DNA of 64,000 nt, from the NCBI RefSeq assembly GCF_043195105.1, contig NZ_JBAFWO010000012.1. One strand, given 5' to 3'. Positions 61,057 through 64,000 of this stretch are shown one piece after another. The DNA comes from NCEH01 sp002257205. Lineage in GTDB: Bacteria; Pseudomonadota; Alphaproteobacteria; Rhizobiales; Xanthobacteraceae. The translations under genes and the position numbers were made by a program. The notes below the pieces were generated by a model. That model was not told the origin of the DNA and searched no databases. It worked only from the letters and a program-made list of their open reading frames with translations. Each line of letters starts with the position of its first letter. The stretch's first letter is position 1.

Positions 61057-61995
61057 ATGATTTCGCGTCGATCGCTCTTTCTCGGTGCCGCCGGCCTCCT
61101 ATGCGCACCCGCTCTCGTCCGGGCACAGGCGGCGAAGGTGACCATCGCCATGCTGCCGGGTCTGTCCTACGCTCCACTGCTGATTGCCAAGAACCGCCGG
61201 CTCCTGGAAGCTGCGACAGGCAATGTAGAGGTGGAATGGAAGACCATCTCCTCCTCGGCCGCCATCCGCGAGGCCATGCTGGCGGGCGACGTGCAGGTGG
61301 GAGCGGGCTCGGTCGCCCCTTTCCTGATCGGCCGCGACCGGGGATTCAAGGTGAAAGCAGTGTCGGTGCTGAACCGCACCAATCTATGGCTCGTCACCAA
61401 CGACCCGGCCATCACCTCGGTGAAGGACTTCAAGCCCGAGCAGAAGATCGCCGTGCCGGCGCCCGACACCAACCAGGCCTTCGTGCTGCGCAAGCTGGCG
61501 GAGCAGGCGTTCGGCAATGCCCGTGCGCTTGATGCCAACATGCTGGCCATGCCGCATCCAGACGCGCTCCAGGCGATTATCACCAACCAGATTGCCGGTT
61601 ATGTGTCGTCGCCCCCCTTCCAGTCTCAGGCGGTCGCGCGGGGCGCGCGTAAGATCGCCGACAGCAAGACGGCGTTCGGGGACTTGCCCTTCGCCATCTC
61701 CTTCGCCACCGAAAAGTTCGGTGAGGCGCGGCCGGACGTGGTAAAGGCGCTCCAAGGTGCCATCGCCCAGTCCATCGAGCTGGCACGCAAGGACCCAGGA
61801 GCGGCGGGGCGTCTTATCGCCGGGGATTTCGGCGGGCGGATGACACCGGAGGAGGCCGCGAGGTTATTGCAGGATCCCGACACTGACTTCACCGACAGCA
61901 CGGCGGGAATCGAGGCGCTTGCTGCCTTCATGAAGCAGACCGGCTTCCTGCGCACCGCAGTGAGCGGCATCGGCGAAGTGACATTTCGCTTCTGA
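61057..61995 (+). CDS. NMT1/THI5-like ABC transporter substrate-binding protein
   Basis: The 312-residue protein has a twin-arginine-like signal (SRRSLFLGAAGLLCAPALVRA). The type II binding fold shows AMLPGLSYAPLLIAKNRRLLEAATG, SSSAAIREAMLAGDVQVGAGSVAPFLIG and AVPAPDTNQAFVLRKLAEQAFG. It captures the cluster C substrate in the periplasm. It lies last in the transporter group, 37 bp before gntR. Confidence 0.92.
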   Translation: MISRRSLFLGAAGLLCAPALVRAQAAKVTIAMLPGLSYAPLLIAKNRRLLEAATGNVEVEWKTISSSAAIREAMLAGDVQVGAGSVAPFLIGRDRGFKVKAVSVLNRTNLWLVTNDPAITSVKDFKPEQKIAVPAPDTNQAFVLRKLAEQAFGNARALDANMLAMPHPDALQAIITNQIAGYVSSPPFQSQAVARGARKIADSKTAFGDLPFAISFATEKFGEARPDVVKALQGAIAQSIELARKDPGAAGRLIAGDFGGRMTPEEAARLLQDPDTDFTDSTAGIEALAAFMKQTGFLRTAVSGIGEVTFRF

Positions 61996-62032
61996 TGATT
62001 GAATTGAACCGACCAGGGACCCGGGGACAAGA

Positions 62033-62746
62033 ATGGGCAAGCTGCCGAAACTGAGGCCGGCTGTGCGGCTGGTGGATGCTGTCAGTGAAACATTGAAGGA
62101 AGCCATATTCGAGGGAGCGTTGAAGCCTGGGCAGCAATTGAGCGTGCCCGAGCTTTCCCGCCAATTGGATGTCTCCCGCAGCCCGGTGCGCGAGGCGGTC
62201 CTCAACCTTGTCGCCAACGGCCTTGCGGTGGAGCAGCCTCGCAAGGGCGTGGTGGTGGTGACCATCGAGGCGAGCGAACTCCTGGAGATCCACCAGGTGC
62301 GGGAGTTCGCGGAGGCCCTGTCCGCCCGCCTGTGCGCCGAGCGCATCGACGACGCGCATGTCGCGCTCCTCCGTCAGATTCTGGACCAGCAGGCGGAAAG
62401 CGTCGAGCAGAACGACGCGGACGCCTATTTCAGCTCCAATGCCCAGTTCCACGAACTGATCGGGAGGCAGGCCGGAAACCGGCGTCTCTATGACCTGCTC
62501 CAGACGCTGGAGGGGCAGATGCGCGTTGGCCTGAAGCGGGTGTCCGGCGACGTGGAGCAGCGTCGCCGCGCGCTCAACGAGCACCGGGAAATCCTCGAGG
62601 CCATTGCCCAGCGCAAGCCGGATGCCGCGGAGGCCCTCATGCGACGCCATATCTCCGCCACCAAGCTGCAGCTCGAAGCTTCGCTGACGTCCAAGCGCAT
62701 ACCCGCTCCCGGCGCTGCTCTGAAAATTCCGGAAAAGTATAGATAG
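62033..62746 (+). CDS. GntR-family (FCD type) regulator of cluster C
   Basis: The 237-residue protein has the winged helix LVDAVSETLKEAIFEGALKPGQQLSVPELSRQLDVSRSPVREAVLNL and an FCD domain with SSNAQFHELIGRQAGN and HREILEAIAQRKPDAAEALMRRHI. It ends the cluster C operon, so it would be made with the pathway. The palindrome at 57130 is the probable target, giving autoregulation of the whole operon. Confidence 0.92.
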   Translation: MGKLPKLRPAVRLVDAVSETLKEAIFEGALKPGQQLSVPELSRQLDVSRSPVREAVLNLVANGLAVEQPRKGVVVVTIEASELLEIHQVREFAEALSARLCAERIDDAHVALLRQILDQQAESVEQNDADAYFSSNAQFHELIGRQAGNRRLYDLLQTLEGQMRVGLKRVSGDVEQRRRALNEHREILEAIAQRKPDAAEALMRRHISATKLQLEASLTSKRIPAPGAALKIPEKYR

Positions 62747-62924
62747 ATAGAAGCTCTGCCGAAAGCTCTGGACCATTCCCGGTCCGAGGCAATGAAAGAA
62801 GGCATTTGCCGGTTGTCCTGGCGAGGTGGTTCGGCCGCGGGCCGGAGCCGCGCGGCTGCATCAAGCTCGCCACGGGAGCTGTTGCCCTCCAGTGGAGGGG
62901 GTTCCCTTCACCCCGGACACGGAC

Positions 62925-64000
62925 CTATCTCGCGACGAGCGGACATTTGCTTTCCGAAAGCGGACGGAAGGCCGCGTTGCCAGGAACGACCTTGACGAGT
63001 TTCAAATAATCCCAAGGATACTTGGACTCGGCTGGCGACTTCACCTGCCAAACATACATGTCGTGTGTCATCATGCCATCTTCGCGCAGCTTGCCGTTTT
63101 CGGCGAACATGTCGTGGACTGGCAGCTCCCGCATCTTGGCGAGCACCGCCGCGGTGTCGTCAGTGTCAGCGGCCCTGACCGCGCAGATAGTGGCGGACCG
63201 CGGAGTAGAGACCCGCATGCGCCATGGTCGGCATCATTTTACGCTTGTCGAAGAAGCGCTTGGACCATGCGCGCGTTGCGTCGGTGCGATCCCAGTAGAA
63301 AGCATTCGTCAGATACATGCCCCGGGCGGTCTGAAGGCCCAGGGCGTTGATGTCGCCGATGAATGCAAGAGCGCCCACCATTACCATTGACGTGTTGAGC
63401 CCGAATTCGACGGCCTGCTTGATTGAGTTGACCGTGTCCGCTCCGGCGCTGGCGAATGCGATGACGTCGGCGCCTGAGCCCTGCGCCTTCAGCAAAAAGG
63501 ATGAAAAATCGTTGGTTCCGAAGGGATGCAGCGAATCGCTGAGCAGCTTGCCTCCCGCGTCGACGATGCCGATCTTGGCATCATCCCGCACCGAGCGACC
63601 ACCCGCATAGTCCGCCGTGACGAAATACCATGATTTATGTCCCTGCCGTGTCACGGTATCGGCGGTAATTCGGGATGTCGCGTATGTATTATAGGTCCAC
63701 TGGATCAGGTTAACCTGGCAATTCTCTTGAGACAGGCTGTTTTGACCGGATGCCGTGGCGATGACCAACTTGTTCATTGCCGGTGCCAGCTTCGAGACGG
63801 CGAGCGAGACAGAGGCGCCGGCAATGTCCGTCACCATGTCGACGCCTTCCCATTCCATCCAGCGCCGGGCGGTCGCCGTCGCGACATCGGCCTTGCTCTG
63901 GTGATCAGCGCTGACCAGCGTGATCTTGAAGTCAGGCTGCTCAGTTGCGATGAAATCATCGATGGCCATCTGCGCGGCAAGCACCGACCCAGGACCGACG
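62925..64000 (-). pseudogene. LIV-type substrate-binding protein, frameshifted and cut by the right edge
   Basis: From the right edge one frame reads VGPGSVLAAQMAIDDF...ADYAGGRSVRDDAKI...MPTMAHAGLYSAVRHYL and then stops at 63166. A second frame continues exactly where the family continues: AVRAADTDDTAAVLAKMRELPVHDMF...VWQVKSPAESKYPWDYLKLVKVVPG, ending at 62925. The switch falls near 63180-63187 in CTGCGCGGTC, as if GC were lost from a CGCGCG run (or one base gained). Relatives are single intact ligand-binding proteins. It may be a real pseudogene or a sequencing error. The N-terminus lies outside the window. Confidence 0.8.

Overview
The window reads as a high-GC alphaproteobacterial chromosome segment. 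A Hyphomicrobiales genome, probably Xanthobacteraceae-like, is my inference. It rests on the FYDLN-acid protein/aroA/cmk block, EcfG-type and FixK-type promoter motifs, several leucine/branched-chain-amino-acid-type (LIV) ABC transporters, and many GC-rich palindromic intergenic repeats. No phage, plasmid, transposase or CRISPR array was seen.

Layout. (1) 1-2640: the start of a B12-riboswitch-controlled operon (DUF1636 ferredoxin-like protein, cobW, cobN). A palindromic repeat pair lies in frame inside cobN. (2) 2895-5996: cmk and aroA, a divergent FYDLN-acid protein, and two tandem tRNA-Ala(GGC) genes on duplicated spacers. (3) 6175-11398: a flavin reductase, a degenerate sensor protein, small hypothetical proteins and several copies of a ~250-bp MITE-like element, plus a 24-aa membrane peptide behind an EcfG-like promoter. 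(4) 11548-24420: an acyltransferase, then an apparent oxygen-response block: HlyD/RbbA/YhhJ-type exporter, CBS-BON protein, alcohol dehydrogenase, P-type ATPase, deformylase-like protein and truncated haemoglobin. Three Fnr/FixK-type boxes lie at its promoters.

(5) 24635-36045: catabolic cluster A, with a cupin, a split transketolase, a GldA-family dehydrogenase, a GntR regulator, an SDR and a five-gene LIV transporter. A shared AT-rich palindrome (ATGATATATCAT) at three promoters and behind gldA links the parts. (6) 36185-48181: catabolic cluster B. One strand carries a substrate-binding protein, LivH, a single-chain LivM-LivG-LivF fusion, a 3-hydroxyacyl-CoA-dehydrogenase-family enzyme and a BKACE (beta-keto acid cleavage enzyme). 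The divergent strand carries GntR, SDR, LeuC/LeuD paralogues and a haloacetate-dehalogenase-like hydrolase. Read together, they suggest hydroxyl migration, oxidation to a beta-keto acid, then acetyl-CoA-dependent cleavage.

(7) 48190-52002: small stress-type proteins (SDR, DUF892, DUF2934, DUF2189) with EcfG-like promoters. (8) 52219-56613: a gamma-glutamyltransferase-family protein, an L,D-transpeptidase and ilvA. (9) 57130-62746: cluster C, with a dehalogenase-type HAD protein, a DSD1-like PLP enzyme, a Rid protein, a NitT/TauT-type transporter and a GntR regulator; a hydroxy- or D-amino acid is the likely substrate. (10) 62925-64000: a LIV substrate-binding protein gene that is frameshifted and cut by the window edge.
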